A stretch of 22,042 bases of DNA from an uncultured Anaerolineae bacterium (GTDB taxonomy: Bacteria; Chloroflexota; Anaerolineae; Anaerolineales; Villigracilaceae), in contig CAIRYE010000437.1 of assembly GCA_903882765.1 (NCBI GenBank), forward strand, positions 1-22,042, read 5' to 3'. Below, in pieces: positions 1-6,669 of the stretch. The notes beneath the pieces were generated by a model. The model had not been told where the DNA came from. It did no database searches and was given only the letters and a program-made list of their open reading frames with translations. A program made the position numbers and the translations under genes. The stretch's first letter is position 1. Each line of letters starts with the position of its first letter.

Positions 1-897
1 ACAAATATCCCGAAATTTATTTACGGAGCCCACATCCGCGATTCTTTGAACAAGATCCTGCGCGAAGAGCATAACGATTTCTTTATCATTGATGAGTCCG
101 GCCATTACAAGGGGGTTTGCCACCAGCGCGAAGTATTGAACCCCCCGCGTTTAAAGATCGTCATGGTTGACCACAATGAACCTCGCCAATCCATTGCCGC
201 GCTGGATGAAGCTCAATTGCTTGAGATACTAGATCACCACCGGCTAGGTAACCCCAACACTCACACCCCCATCAAAATGACAGTGGATACTGTGGGCTCT
301 ACCAGCACCTTGGTTTCTGAGCTAACCAGCGATGCCGGTTACTCTATGCCGGCGCAAATTGCTGGTTTGTTATTAGGCGGGTTGTTAGCGGATACGTTGA
401 TCCTCACTTCCCCAACAACAACAGAACGTGATCGCATCGCATCCGAACGATTGTCTCGTTGGGCTTTTGATGGCAATGGCCAATTAAAGGGCTACACCAT
501 TCAACAATACGGTATGGAAGTTTTATCTGCAGGAGCCGGGCTTGCAAACCGCAACCCTGACGAAGTTGTCGGCACTGATATCAAGTCCTATGAATCGAGC
601 GGGTTTAAATTTGCGGTATCGCAGGCAGAAGTAACCGACCTGTTTCAGATCGCCGAACACAGAACAAAATTACAGACCGCGCTCAATGATCTTAAATCGA
701 ATCGCGGATTAGATTTCGCGATCTTACTCGTTACTGACGTGGTGCGTGGTTCGAGCCGATTGTTCATCTCAGAACCTGCCCCTCCAATTATCAATGAATT
801 ACCATACCCTCCCTTACTGGACGGCACACGCGACGCCCCCGGGGTTGTTTCACGAAAAAAACAATTGCTGCCAACTATTTTAGGTTTGATCGAATAA
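1..897 (+). CDS. ppaC: Manganese-dependent (family II) inorganic pyrophosphatase, CBS type, 5'-truncated
   Basis: The reading frame is open from base 1, so this is the C-terminal 298 residues of a longer gene; the TTG at 46 is only an internal codon. The family hydrolyses pyrophosphate to two phosphates in the cytoplasm. The first ~50 visible residues look like the end of a CBS domain (FFIIDESGHYKG, then NPPR), which in CBS-PPases sits inside the DHH domain and lets adenine nucleotides regulate activity. Then come the family motifs in order: VDHNE, the LDHHR metal-binding motif, TVGSTST, ADTLILTSPTTTERD, and near the end SRKKQLLPTI, whose Arg-Lys pair binds substrate. DHH and DHHA2 parts are both present; the N-terminal metal ligands, first CBS and DRTGG domains should lie left of the window. 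Its stop overlaps the next start by one base (TAATG), suggesting translational coupling. Family call is firm; CBS subtype is inferred from the partial domain. Confidence 0.9.
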   Translation, partial: TNIPKFIYGAHIRDSLNKILREEHNDFFIIDESGHYKGVCHQREVLNPPRLKIVMVDHNEPRQSIAALDEAQLLEILDHHRLGNPNTHTPIKMTVDTVGSTSTLVSELTSDAGYSMPAQIAGLLLGGLLADTLILTSPTTTERDRIASERLSRWAFDGNGQLKGYTIQQYGMEVLSAGAGLANRNPDEVVGTDIKSYESSGFKFAVSQAEVTDLFQIAEHRTKLQTALNDLKSNRGLDFAILLVTDVVRGSSRLFISEPAPPIINELPYPPLLDGTRDAPGVVSRKKQLLPTILGLIE

Positions 898-1709
898 TGC
901 AAACCAATATTTACCCGATCATCAACGAGTTGATCAACAAACAGGCATCGTTTGCAATCTGTACGATCGTACAATCAAGCGGGTCCACCCCTCGTCATAT
1001 CGGAAGTAAAATGACTGTAAACCAAAATAAAGAGATTTTTGGTTCGGTTGGCGGTGGTGAATTAGAGTTTCGAGTTATTAATGAAGCTATCGAATGTATT
1101 AATACAGGAAAACCCAAGCTGCTAAGCTACAAAATGAATGATCTCGCTGACGGTGACCCTGGTATTTGTGGAGGACAATTGGAAATCTTTGTTGAACCGA
1201 TAAAACCTATCACGAAGATCGTTGTAATTGGTGGTGGACATGTTGGTAAAGCTCTGGTAAAACTTGCCAAATGGTTAGGTTTCATTGTTGTTCTATCAGA
1301 TGATCGTGAAGAGTTTTGCAACCCAATTGCTGTTCCCGACGCTGATGAATATGTCCCATGTAATATGGCCGAACTTCCAAGCAAAATTGACCTAAACTCC
1401 AACACGTACATCATTCTAACTACCCGTGGAGTTCGAATTGATGTACCTGGCTTACCCGCCCTCTTAGAAACAAACGCGCTTTATATTGGCATCATTGGTT
1501 CAAAACGACGCTGGATAACCTGCAAAGAAGAGTTACTGGCAGCGGGGGTTGGTTCCGATAAGGTCGCAAGTATTCACTCCCCTATCGGTATCAATATCGC
1601 CGCAGAAACTCCTGAAGAGATCGCGATGAGCATTATGGCGGAGATTTTGATGCACAAAGCCGGTACAACCGGTGATTTGATGGATATTAATTCCCCAAAA
1701 CTAAAATAA
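897..1709 (+). CDS. XdhC/CoxI family molybdenum-hydroxylase maturation protein
   Basis: Two-domain XdhC/CoxI protein of 270 residues. The N-terminal domain carries QSSGSTPRHIGSKM (about 26-39), GSVGGGELE (49-57) and GICGGQLEIFVEP (89-101). The C-terminal Rossmann domain starts at VVIGGGHVGKAL (109-120) and ends with YIGIIGSKRR (196-205) and HSPIGINIAAETPEEIAMSI (227-246), all typical. Characterised relatives bind molybdenum cofactor and help insert the sulfurated form into xanthine dehydrogenase or related hydroxylases. The ATG shares one base with the preceding pyrophosphatase stop and has no separate ribosome-binding site, so it is probably translated by coupling. No xanthine dehydrogenase or CO-dehydrogenase subunit is visible within 21 kb downstream, so its client enzyme, if any, is to the left or elsewhere. 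Length is normal for the short two-domain form. Confidence 0.88.
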   Translation: MQTNIYPIINELINKQASFAICTIVQSSGSTPRHIGSKMTVNQNKEIFGSVGGGELEFRVINEAIECINTGKPKLLSYKMNDLADGDPGICGGQLEIFVEPIKPITKIVVIGGGHVGKALVKLAKWLGFIVVLSDDREEFCNPIAVPDADEYVPCNMAELPSKIDLNSNTYIILTTRGVRIDVPGLPALLETNALYIGIIGSKRRWITCKEELLAAGVGSDKVASIHSPIGINIAAETPEEIAMSIMAEILMHKAGTTGDLMDINSPKLK

Positions 1710-1713
1710 ATCC

Positions 1714-1719
1714 TATAAT
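1714..1719 (+). promoter_or_regulatory. Possible -10 box for the SPFH gene
   Basis: A consensus TATAAT lies in the 51-base gap between the XdhC-like stop and the SPFH start, but I see no matching -35 box. A strong ribosome-binding site (AAGGAGAG, 1749-1756) follows, four bases before the ATG. The gene may have its own promoter or be read through from upstream; no terminator separates them. Confidence 0.35.
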
Positions 1720-1760
1720 AAAATAAGATAACAATAAATATTGACTAGAAGGAGAGCAGA

Positions 1761-2813
1761 ATGGCTAGAGTTTTTGATGTAATTGAATATCGAAATGAAA
1801 TGACCGATGAGATCGTCCATCGTTTTCCAGATGATAACTCGATCGGCGATTATCGCATCGGCTCACAACTGATCGTACGCGAAGGCCAGGCAGCAGTGTT
1901 CTTCCGTAATGGTTTAGCGTTGGATGTATTTAAACCCGGTACACATACCCTTGTTACAGCCAATGTGCCAAAATTGATCGACTTTATTGGTAAAGCCTTC
2001 AACGACCGGACACCCTTCCCTGCTGAAGTATATTTTGTTTCTCTCAAGGAATTTGCCAACAAAAAATGGGGCACCCCCCAACCAATCATCGTTCGTAATC
2101 CCGGGGTTGGACTTGGCGTGGCTTTGCTACAAGGTTTTGGAACATATTCATTCCAAGTATCAGATCCCCAATTATTTGTAACCAACATTGTAGGTAAAAA
2201 AGCAAGCTTCGGAATCAACGATATTGAAGATCGTGTTCGGACAATGCTGCTTTCGAAGTTACAGGATCTCCTTGGTGAAACTGGACAAAAGAACGACATC
2301 CTCAAGATGATCGGTTTGACGGAAGAACTTGGCGCGGGCGTGCGAGCAAAGGCAATGGAAGATTTTGCCGCCCTTGGTCTAACCCTTAAAACTTTTTACA
2401 TTGGCAATCTAAAACCATCTGACAAATCAGCCCAAGAACTTCGTGATATGGGTATGTTGGACATGAATGTGTACACCCAATTACAAGCGGCTGACGCTAT
2501 GCGCGACGCTGCCAATAACCAAAGTGGTGGCGCTGGTCTAACCGCTGGCATTGGCGCAGGCATGGGGATCGGAAATCTGATGGGGCAAGCCCTCAATCAG
2601 GGGATGCAGAGTCCCCAATCGAACAACACCGCTTCAGGCCAAAATAATGGCGCAATGCCCGATGTTATGACACCTTCAGAAGCCGCCGGCTTTTTGAAAG
2701 TTTCGGAAGAAGATGTGATGGCAGCGATCAACGCAGGCGATTTAAAAGCAAAAAAACTTGGAAACGCCTACCGAATTAGCAAAACCGCTTTGGAGCAATT
2801 CCTAAACGGATAG
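1761..2813 (+). CDS. SPFH/Band 7 (YdjI-like) protein with C-terminal excisionase-type helix-turn-helix
   Basis: 350 residues in three parts. Residues ~1-250 match the soluble YdjI-like SPFH family: VREGQAAVFFRNGLALDVFKPG near 40-60, a core with KKWGTPQPI, and QVSDPQLFVTNIVG; there is no N-terminal membrane segment, as is usual in that family. Residues ~252-300 are a Gly/Ala/Gln/Asn-rich linker. Residues 303-350 look like an excisionase/MerR-type winged helix-turn-helix: TPSEAAGFLKVSEEDVMAAI, then GDLKAKKLGNAYRISKTALE. SPFH proteins assemble into membrane-associated oligomers; YdjI relatives work with phage-shock (PspA-type) systems and often end in a zinc ribbon instead. Here the ribbon is replaced by a putative DNA- or partner-binding module. 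Ribosome-binding site AAGGAGAG fixes the ATG. A strong terminator follows 17 bases after the stop. SPFH call is strong; the role of the HTH is inference. Confidence 0.85.
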   Translation: MARVFDVIEYRNEMTDEIVHRFPDDNSIGDYRIGSQLIVREGQAAVFFRNGLALDVFKPGTHTLVTANVPKLIDFIGKAFNDRTPFPAEVYFVSLKEFANKKWGTPQPIIVRNPGVGLGVALLQGFGTYSFQVSDPQLFVTNIVGKKASFGINDIEDRVRTMLLSKLQDLLGETGQKNDILKMIGLTEELGAGVRAKAMEDFAALGLTLKTFYIGNLKPSDKSAQELRDMGMLDMNVYTQLQAADAMRDAANNQSGGAGLTAGIGAGMGIGNLMGQALNQGMQSPQSNNTASGQNNGAMPDVMTPSEAAGFLKVSEEDVMAAINAGDLKAKKLGNAYRISKTALEQFLNG

Positions 2814-2830
2814 TTGATAAAGCTTAGAAC

Positions 2831-2870
2831 AAAATTGGGCAATGGGTATCATTGCCCAATTTTTTATTTA
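2831..2870. terminator. Intrinsic terminator between convergent genes (bidirectional)
   Basis: A perfect 14-bp inverted repeat (AAAATTGGGCAATG, loop GGTAT, and its complement at 2850-2863) runs into a T-rich tail on the plus strand. The A-run at the left arm gives a usable U-tract on the minus strand as well. It sits between the SPFH gene (+) and the SCP2-like gene (-), so it probably ends both transcripts. Confidence 0.9.
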
Positions 2871-3193
2871 ATCTTAAACAATGGCGCAAGAGACATAACC
2901 ATTCCCAAATCACCGCTTATTCGGATGACGCCGCTCATATAGGCATTTATCGGGTCTAATTCGCCATTGACCAACTTAAGATAATCAGCAGAATCAGCGG
3001 TAATGGTAATTTGCGGATGTGAGAGCCTGCCAGGAAGGATATTTACGGAGTCTTTCTCTAAATCAAATCCCCATTCCCCTTGTTCATCCCCTGTTAGGAT
3101 CAACTGGACTTTTGCCTCCAGACCATTCAACCCTTTGGTTGAAACTACGTTTTGTAATTTTTCAAAAACTTCAGCAACGGTTGAAAAACTCAT
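2864..3193 (-). CDS. SCP2 sterol-binding-domain protein
   Basis: About 109 residues starting MSFSTVAEVFEKL, followed by VQLILTGDEQGEWGFDLE, a beta-rich middle and DPINAYMSGVIRISGDLGMV. This matches a stand-alone SCP2 (sterol carrier protein 2-like) domain, a small cytoplasmic hydrophobic-ligand-binding fold; the natural ligand in bacteria is usually unknown. I chose ATG at 3193 because GGAGAG lies 10 bases upstream on the minus strand. An in-frame GTG at 3211 would add six residues (MESFNR), but that Shine-Dalgarno sequence would then fall inside the gene. It is a lone gene, convergent with the SPFH gene. Family call is reasonable from pattern only. Confidence 0.75.
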   Translation of the reverse strand: MSFSTVAEVFEKLQNVVSTKGLNGLEAKVQLILTGDEQGEWGFDLEKDSVNILPGRLSHPQITITADSADYLKLVNGELDPINAYMSGVIRISGDLGMVMSLAPLFKIK

Positions 3194-3544
3194 CCTATTA
3201 AAACTCTCCACTTTCCAAAGTAAACATCACATAATCCCGAGACAATATTATACGAGCGAACTTTCCAAAATTATGAAGGATTTCAGAACCGATCAATATT
3301 TACAACAATTATTTGAACAATTCCAGCCCCAAACGGAATATTAGTACAGGCGGCGATTCTAAATTGAATAATCTAATTTCCTTCTTTGATGGATGGACTA
3401 TATTGACTTCCCCTCTTGATTCGAAACATATCAAACCAATTTCCCTACTATTCACTTTTGTTCGCTTTTATTTGAAATATCAATATTGTAGTTAATGCTA
3501 TAATAATTTGTATTAACACATCTTATTGACGTATAAATACTATT
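3194..3544. other. Intergenic region, divergent promoters only
   Basis: These 351 bases lie between the divergent SCP2-like and YtxG-like genes. I see no convincing gene: the short open frames here lack family similarity and ribosome-binding sites. A minus-strand TATAAT (3252 to 3247) could serve the SCP2-like gene. An extended -10 (3496-3504) and a second AT-rich box (3532-3537) could serve the plus-strand gene. The 10-mer ACTTTCCAAA occurs twice exactly 50 bases apart (3210-3219 and 3260-3269). Confidence 0.55.
3496..3504 (+). promoter_or_regulatory. Extended -10 promoter (TGCTATAAT) for the YtxG-like/YtxH pair
   Basis: TGCTATAAT is a consensus extended -10 element with no clear -35, predicting a start near 3511. 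An alternative promoter is TTGTAT (3508-3513), an 18-base spacer, and TATAAA (3532-3537), which would start transcription almost at the ATG at 3545. Neither leader holds a Shine-Dalgarno sequence. Confidence 0.5.
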
Positions 3545-3937
3545 ATGAATTCAGAAAATTCGAACAATAAAACAACCATCATTATTTCGTTAGTCGTCGT
3601 GTTAATTCTTGTTTTGCTTGGGTTAACAATTTTCGGGTTAACGGTCAACCCGGCTCTAACTGAAAATATTCGTGATATATTCGTCATTTTCCTGGCTTTT
3701 GAATCGATCATCATTGGCGCAGCGTTAGTGATACTCGTGATTCAAATTACGAAATTGATCAACCTCCTAAATAATGAGATTCGTCCTATGATCGAGGCGA
3801 CCAACGAAACGATCCACAATTTGCGTGGAACAACCAAATTCTTAAGTGAGAATATGGTGGAACCTGTTGTAAAATTGAATAGTTATATGGCAGGGTTTCA
3901 AAAAATGATAGATTTGATCAACTTTACAAAAAAATAA
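3545..3937 (+). CDS. Small two-TM membrane protein, YtxG/DUF948-like
   Basis: 130 residues: a short polar N-terminus, a membrane segment at about 10-33, a second at about 44-68, then a 60-residue amphipathic helical tail (NEIRPMIEATNETIHNLRGT, later EPVVKLNSYMAGF). That layout, and the position 26 bases before a YtxH gene, resemble the ytxG-ytxH pair of Bacillus, whose products are general-stress-associated membrane proteins of unknown biochemical role. The tail may form a coiled coil with the YtxH helix. No Shine-Dalgarno sequence precedes the ATG, so the mRNA may be leaderless. DUF948 membership is inferred from architecture and context more than from motifs. Confidence 0.7.
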   Translation: MNSENSNNKTTIIISLVVVLILVLLGLTIFGLTVNPALTENIRDIFVIFLAFESIIIGAALVILVIQITKLINLLNNEIRPMIEATNETIHNLRGTTKFLSENMVEPVVKLNSYMAGFQKMIDLINFTKK

Positions 3938-3963
3938 AGTATTCCCAGAAAGGTAGATACAAA

Positions 3964-4338
3964 ATGTCTGATCATGATGAATTTGGCGCTTTCTTAGTAG
4001 GGTTTATTGTCGGTGGCTTAACTGGCGCGGTGGCTGCCTTGCTATTTGCACCTCAATCCGGCGAGGAAACCAGAGCTACAATTAAAGAAAAATCGATCGA
4101 GCTGAAGGACCAAGCTATGATCGAGACCGACAAGGCATTAAAACAAGCTGAAACAGTAGCCGCTGAGGTTCGAGGTAAGGTTGAAGACCTGTCCAAAAAA
4201 GCTTACCAGCAAGGCGAAGAAATTAGCCTAAAAGCCAAAAAGGCTGGAGAAGAATTGGTTGAATCAGCGAAAGAAAAAGTTAAAAAAATAGCTCCCAAAA
4301 AAAATGATGTTGAGATCGACGCAGCCTCAGAGATTTAA
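3964..4338 (+). CDS. YtxH domain-containing protein
   Basis: 124 residues. A glycine-rich membrane segment at about 8-28 (FLVGFIVGGLTGAVAALLFA) leads into the YtxH signature LLFAPQSGEETR (26-37). The rest, to about 115, is a highly charged Lys/Glu/Ala heptad-like helix that should form a coiled coil. The family is single-pass and membrane anchored, associated with envelope or general stress in Firmicutes, with no known enzymatic activity. Ribosome-binding site AAAGG (3949-3953) supports the ATG. It is cotranscribed with the preceding membrane protein and closed by a strong terminator 27 bases after the stop. Confidence 0.85.
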   Translation: MSDHDEFGAFLVGFIVGGLTGAVAALLFAPQSGEETRATIKEKSIELKDQAMIETDKALKQAETVAAEVRGKVEDLSKKAYQQGEEISLKAKKAGEELVESAKEKVKKIAPKKNDVEIDAASEI

Positions 4339-4365
4339 AACAAAAATTGCTTTGAATAAAACCTT

Positions 4366-4398
4366 AAATGGATCCGACAATCGGATCCATTTTCTTTT
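4366..4398 (+). terminator. Intrinsic terminator after the YtxH gene
   Basis: A 12-bp perfect stem (AAATGGATCCGA at 4366-4377, loop CAA, complement at 4381-4392) is followed by TTTCTTTTTAA. It separates the YtxG/YtxH pair from the phosphatase gene. Confidence 0.9.
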
Positions 4399-4425
4399 TA
4401 ATCTGTATCTCTTCGTTACCGGTTA

Positions 4426-4434
4426 TGCTAAAAT
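4426..4434 (+). promoter_or_regulatory. Extended -10 promoter (TGCTAAAAT), predicted leaderless start
   Basis: TGC plus TAAAAT ends at 4434, six bases before the ATG at 4441. Transcription normally begins about 6-7 bases after the -10, which puts the first mRNA base at or next to the start codon. There is no Shine-Dalgarno sequence and no clear -35 box. Confidence 0.55.
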
Positions 4435-4440
4435 GATTTT

Positions 4441-5157
4441 ATGGAACTTCAAATAGCGGTCGCAAAAACGAATAAATTTGGTTCATCTGATAGCGGTGAT
4501 ACTTTTGAAATTGTGGAACGTCCTATTGGTGGAATGTCCTTCGTTTTAGCAGACGGGCAAAGCGGAGGTTCTGGCTCTAAAGCGATATCAATGATGGTTG
4601 TCCGAAAAGTTATAAGTCTTCTTGCTGATGGAGTTCGGGATGGAACTGCTGCAAGAGCGGCATCCGATGCGTTATTTACCGAAAAAAACGGCAAAGCTGC
4701 CGCCACCCTCAACATTCTTTCCGTTGATCTACTCAGCAAAACGATCGTGTTGAGTCGAAACAGTGAATGCCCTATCTATATTGCTGGGGAAGAATCGCTG
4801 GAATGCTTAAATGAAAAAAGCGAACCGATCGGCCTTTCCCGAAACACGAAACCCATTATTACAGAGATCCCGATTCGAAATGGCATCACCATACTGCTTT
4901 TCACGGATGGCGTATTGCACGCTGGTAATAACACTGGCCAACAAATTGATATTGCCACGACCATTACTGGTTTGTTCGATGAGTCCGATCCGTCTCCCCA
5001 AGAATTGGCAGACGCCTTACTAGCTCAAGCTGTGCGCTTAGATCAAAACCGTCCCGTCGACGACATCAGTGTGGTTGCGCTGAAGGTATGCCCAAACCAA
5101 ACTGATGATATTCGAAGAATGAACATTCGAATTCCGTTTGACCTTGCCTCAATTTAG
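4441..5157 (+). CDS. SpoIIE/PP2C-type serine phosphatase, stand-alone domain
   Basis: 238 residues covering only a SpoIIE-like PP2C phosphatase domain. Metal-ligand motifs appear in order: SDSGDTFEI (17-25, D20), FVLADGQSGGSGS (34-46, D38), LLFTDGVLHAG (152-162, D156) and RPVDDISVVAL (204-214, D207/D208). These enzymes use two Mn/Mg ions to dephosphorylate Ser/Thr, classically on anti-anti-sigma (SpoIIAA/RsbV) proteins. The usual DGxGHG box reads DGQSGG here. There is no sensor domain (PAS, GAF, HAMP) and no RsbW/RsbV-like partner gene in the window, so the substrate is unknown. It lies between two terminator-like hairpins, so it is probably monocistronic. The predicted transcript starts at or near the ATG. 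Confidence 0.88.
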   Translation: MELQIAVAKTNKFGSSDSGDTFEIVERPIGGMSFVLADGQSGGSGSKAISMMVVRKVISLLADGVRDGTAARAASDALFTEKNGKAAATLNILSVDLLSKTIVLSRNSECPIYIAGEESLECLNEKSEPIGLSRNTKPIITEIPIRNGITILLFTDGVLHAGNNTGQQIDIATTITGLFDESDPSPQELADALLAQAVRLDQNRPVDDISVVALKVCPNQTDDIRRMNIRIPFDLASI

Positions 5158-5232
5158 TAATTCTCCAACAATTTCGATCTATAAAAATTTAAAATAACGA
5201 GAAATTCTTTCAATTTCCGGCAACAATAAAGG

Positions 5233-5238
5233 TATAAT
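5233..5238 (+). promoter_or_regulatory. Possible -10 box for secD-secF
   Basis: TATAAT with a weak -35 (TTCAAT at 5209-5214, 18-base spacer). If used, transcription would start near 5245 and the leader would contain the hairpin at 5255-5279. Confidence 0.4.
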
Positions 5239-5254
5239 AATTATTTGCAACTGC

Positions 5255-5279
5255 TCCAGCTAAATGCTGGAATTTTTTT
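5255..5279 (+). terminator. Terminator-like hairpin just upstream of secD
   Basis: TCCAGC, loop TAAAT, GCTGGA form a 6-bp stem followed by a run of seven T. It lies 98 bases after the phosphatase stop and directly before the secD ribosome-binding site (5283-5288). It may be the phosphatase terminator, but a -10-like box lies upstream of it and little room remains downstream for a secD promoter, so it could instead be a leader attenuator. Confidence 0.6.
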
Positions 5280-5296
5280 GAAATGGAGAACGCTAA

Positions 5297-6658
5297 ATGA
5301 GACAACGACCTACAACCATGTTGATCATCGTTTTGATCCTTCTTGCATTTTCGGCCTGGATCAATTTCAGTGAATCAATCACCATTATCAACCCTTTCAA
5401 TTCAACAACTCTTTTCCAAAGAGATGTTGCAACAAAATTAGGACTTGATCTTCGCGGTGGTTTACAAGCACTGCTTGAAGTCCCCGAAGGTGTAACAGTT
5501 ACATCTGAAGACCTCAATACGACTAAAACAATTCTTGAGAGCCGCGTTAACGCCCTTGGTGTTAGCGAGGTTACAATGCAGATCGCTCCACCGAGACGTA
5601 TTGTTGCTGAATTCCCTGGCATCGATAATCCGGAAGAAGTAGTGGCATCTGTGAAACAAACCGGTTTGTTAGAATTTGTTGATTTTGGCAGCACCCCCCT
5701 CCCTGATGGAACTGTTATCAAAACAGATCAGGGTAGTGAAGGATCGGCTACTCCCGCGGATGATACAACAACACCCGCTGAAGAACGTATCTATCATACA
5801 GTAATGACTGGAACATTATTACAAACAGTAAATGTCCAACCTTCCGCTTCTGGTGGTTATGAGATCGCTTTTTCATTGAAGAACGAAGGTGCAACTATCT
5901 TCAGCGATTACACTGGAGCAAACGTTGGAAAATTCCTTGCGATTGTTTTGGATAAAAAGGTGATCTCAGCCCCACAGATCCAAACACAAATATCAGAAGG
6001 TTCTGGCGTGATCACGGGCAGTTACACAGCTGAAAGCGCAAACGCATTCGCGGTTCAATTACGATACGGTTCTTTGCCGGTACCTGTAGAAGTTACCGAA
6101 AGCCGAACTGTTGGCCCCACACTTGGCGCAGAATCCATTCGCAAGAGCGTACTTGCTGGGATCATCGGGCTTTCAGTGGTAATTCTGTTTATGCTTTTCT
6201 ATTACCGTTTACCCGGTCTAATCGCCGATCTGGCATTATTGTCTTATGCCCTTTTCTCAATGGCTTTGTTCAAACTCATCCCTGTTGTTCTCACCCTGCC
6301 AGGCATTGCCGGCTTCATCCTGAGTATAGGTATGGCGGTGGACGCGAATATCTTGATATTTGAGCGCATGAAGGAAGAATTACGATCAGGCAAACCTCTA
6401 CGCCAAGCAATTGATCTTGGCTGGCAGCGTGCTTGGCCGTCCATCCGCGATTCAAACTTATCCACTCTCATCACCTGTCTCATCCTTTACATCTTCGGAA
6501 GTACTTTTGGAGCAAGCATGGTGAAGGGCTTTGCGGTAACTCTGGCGATCGGTGTTTTGGTTAGTTTATTTACCGCCATTACAGTTACCCGTACTTATTT
6601 GCACACTGTTATGGATAACATCAAATCTGCTGACCACCCCCGCTGGTTTGGGCTTTAG
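5297..6658 (+). CDS. secD: Protein translocase subunit SecD
   Basis: 453 residues. Together with SecF it uses the proton motive force to help pull secreted proteins through SecYEG. TM1 is at about 7-24; the family motif GLDLRGG is at 49-55; a large extracytoplasmic region (about 56-280) follows; and five C-terminal membrane segments carry GMAVDANILIFERMKEE (345-361) and DSNLSTLIT (385-393). A short Ser/Thr/Asp/Pro-rich insert (about 146-163) interrupts the periplasmic domain, probably as a flexible loop. TGGAGAA (5284-5290) precedes the ATG. The stop is 11 bases from the secF start and contains its ribosome-binding site, so the two genes are co-translated. No yajC is adjacent. Confidence 0.97.
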   Translation: MRQRPTTMLIIVLILLAFSAWINFSESITIINPFNSTTLFQRDVATKLGLDLRGGLQALLEVPEGVTVTSEDLNTTKTILESRVNALGVSEVTMQIAPPRRIVAEFPGIDNPEEVVASVKQTGLLEFVDFGSTPLPDGTVIKTDQGSEGSATPADDTTTPAEERIYHTVMTGTLLQTVNVQPSASGGYEIAFSLKNEGATIFSDYTGANVGKFLAIVLDKKVISAPQIQTQISEGSGVITGSYTAESANAFAVQLRYGSLPVPVEVTESRTVGPTLGAESIRKSVLAGIIGLSVVILFMLFYYRLPGLIADLALLSYALFSMALFKLIPVVLTLPGIAGFILSIGMAVDANILIFERMKEELRSGKPLRQAIDLGWQRAWPSIRDSNLSTLITCLILYIFGSTFGASMVKGFAVTLAIGVLVSLFTAITVTRTYLHTVMDNIKSADHPRWFGL

Positions 6659-6669
6659 GAGTTTTCGAT

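Noticed and set aside
46..48. TTG at 46 as the pyrophosphatase start
   Set aside because: The frame is open from base 1 with CBS-domain-like residues upstream, and the enzyme's N-terminal metal-binding part is missing, so the gene begins outside the window.
3003..3495. Plus-strand open frames around the SCP2-like gene (3003-3344 and 3313-3495)
   Set aside because: The first is mostly antisense to the SCP2-like gene; both lack start signals and recognisable protein patterns.
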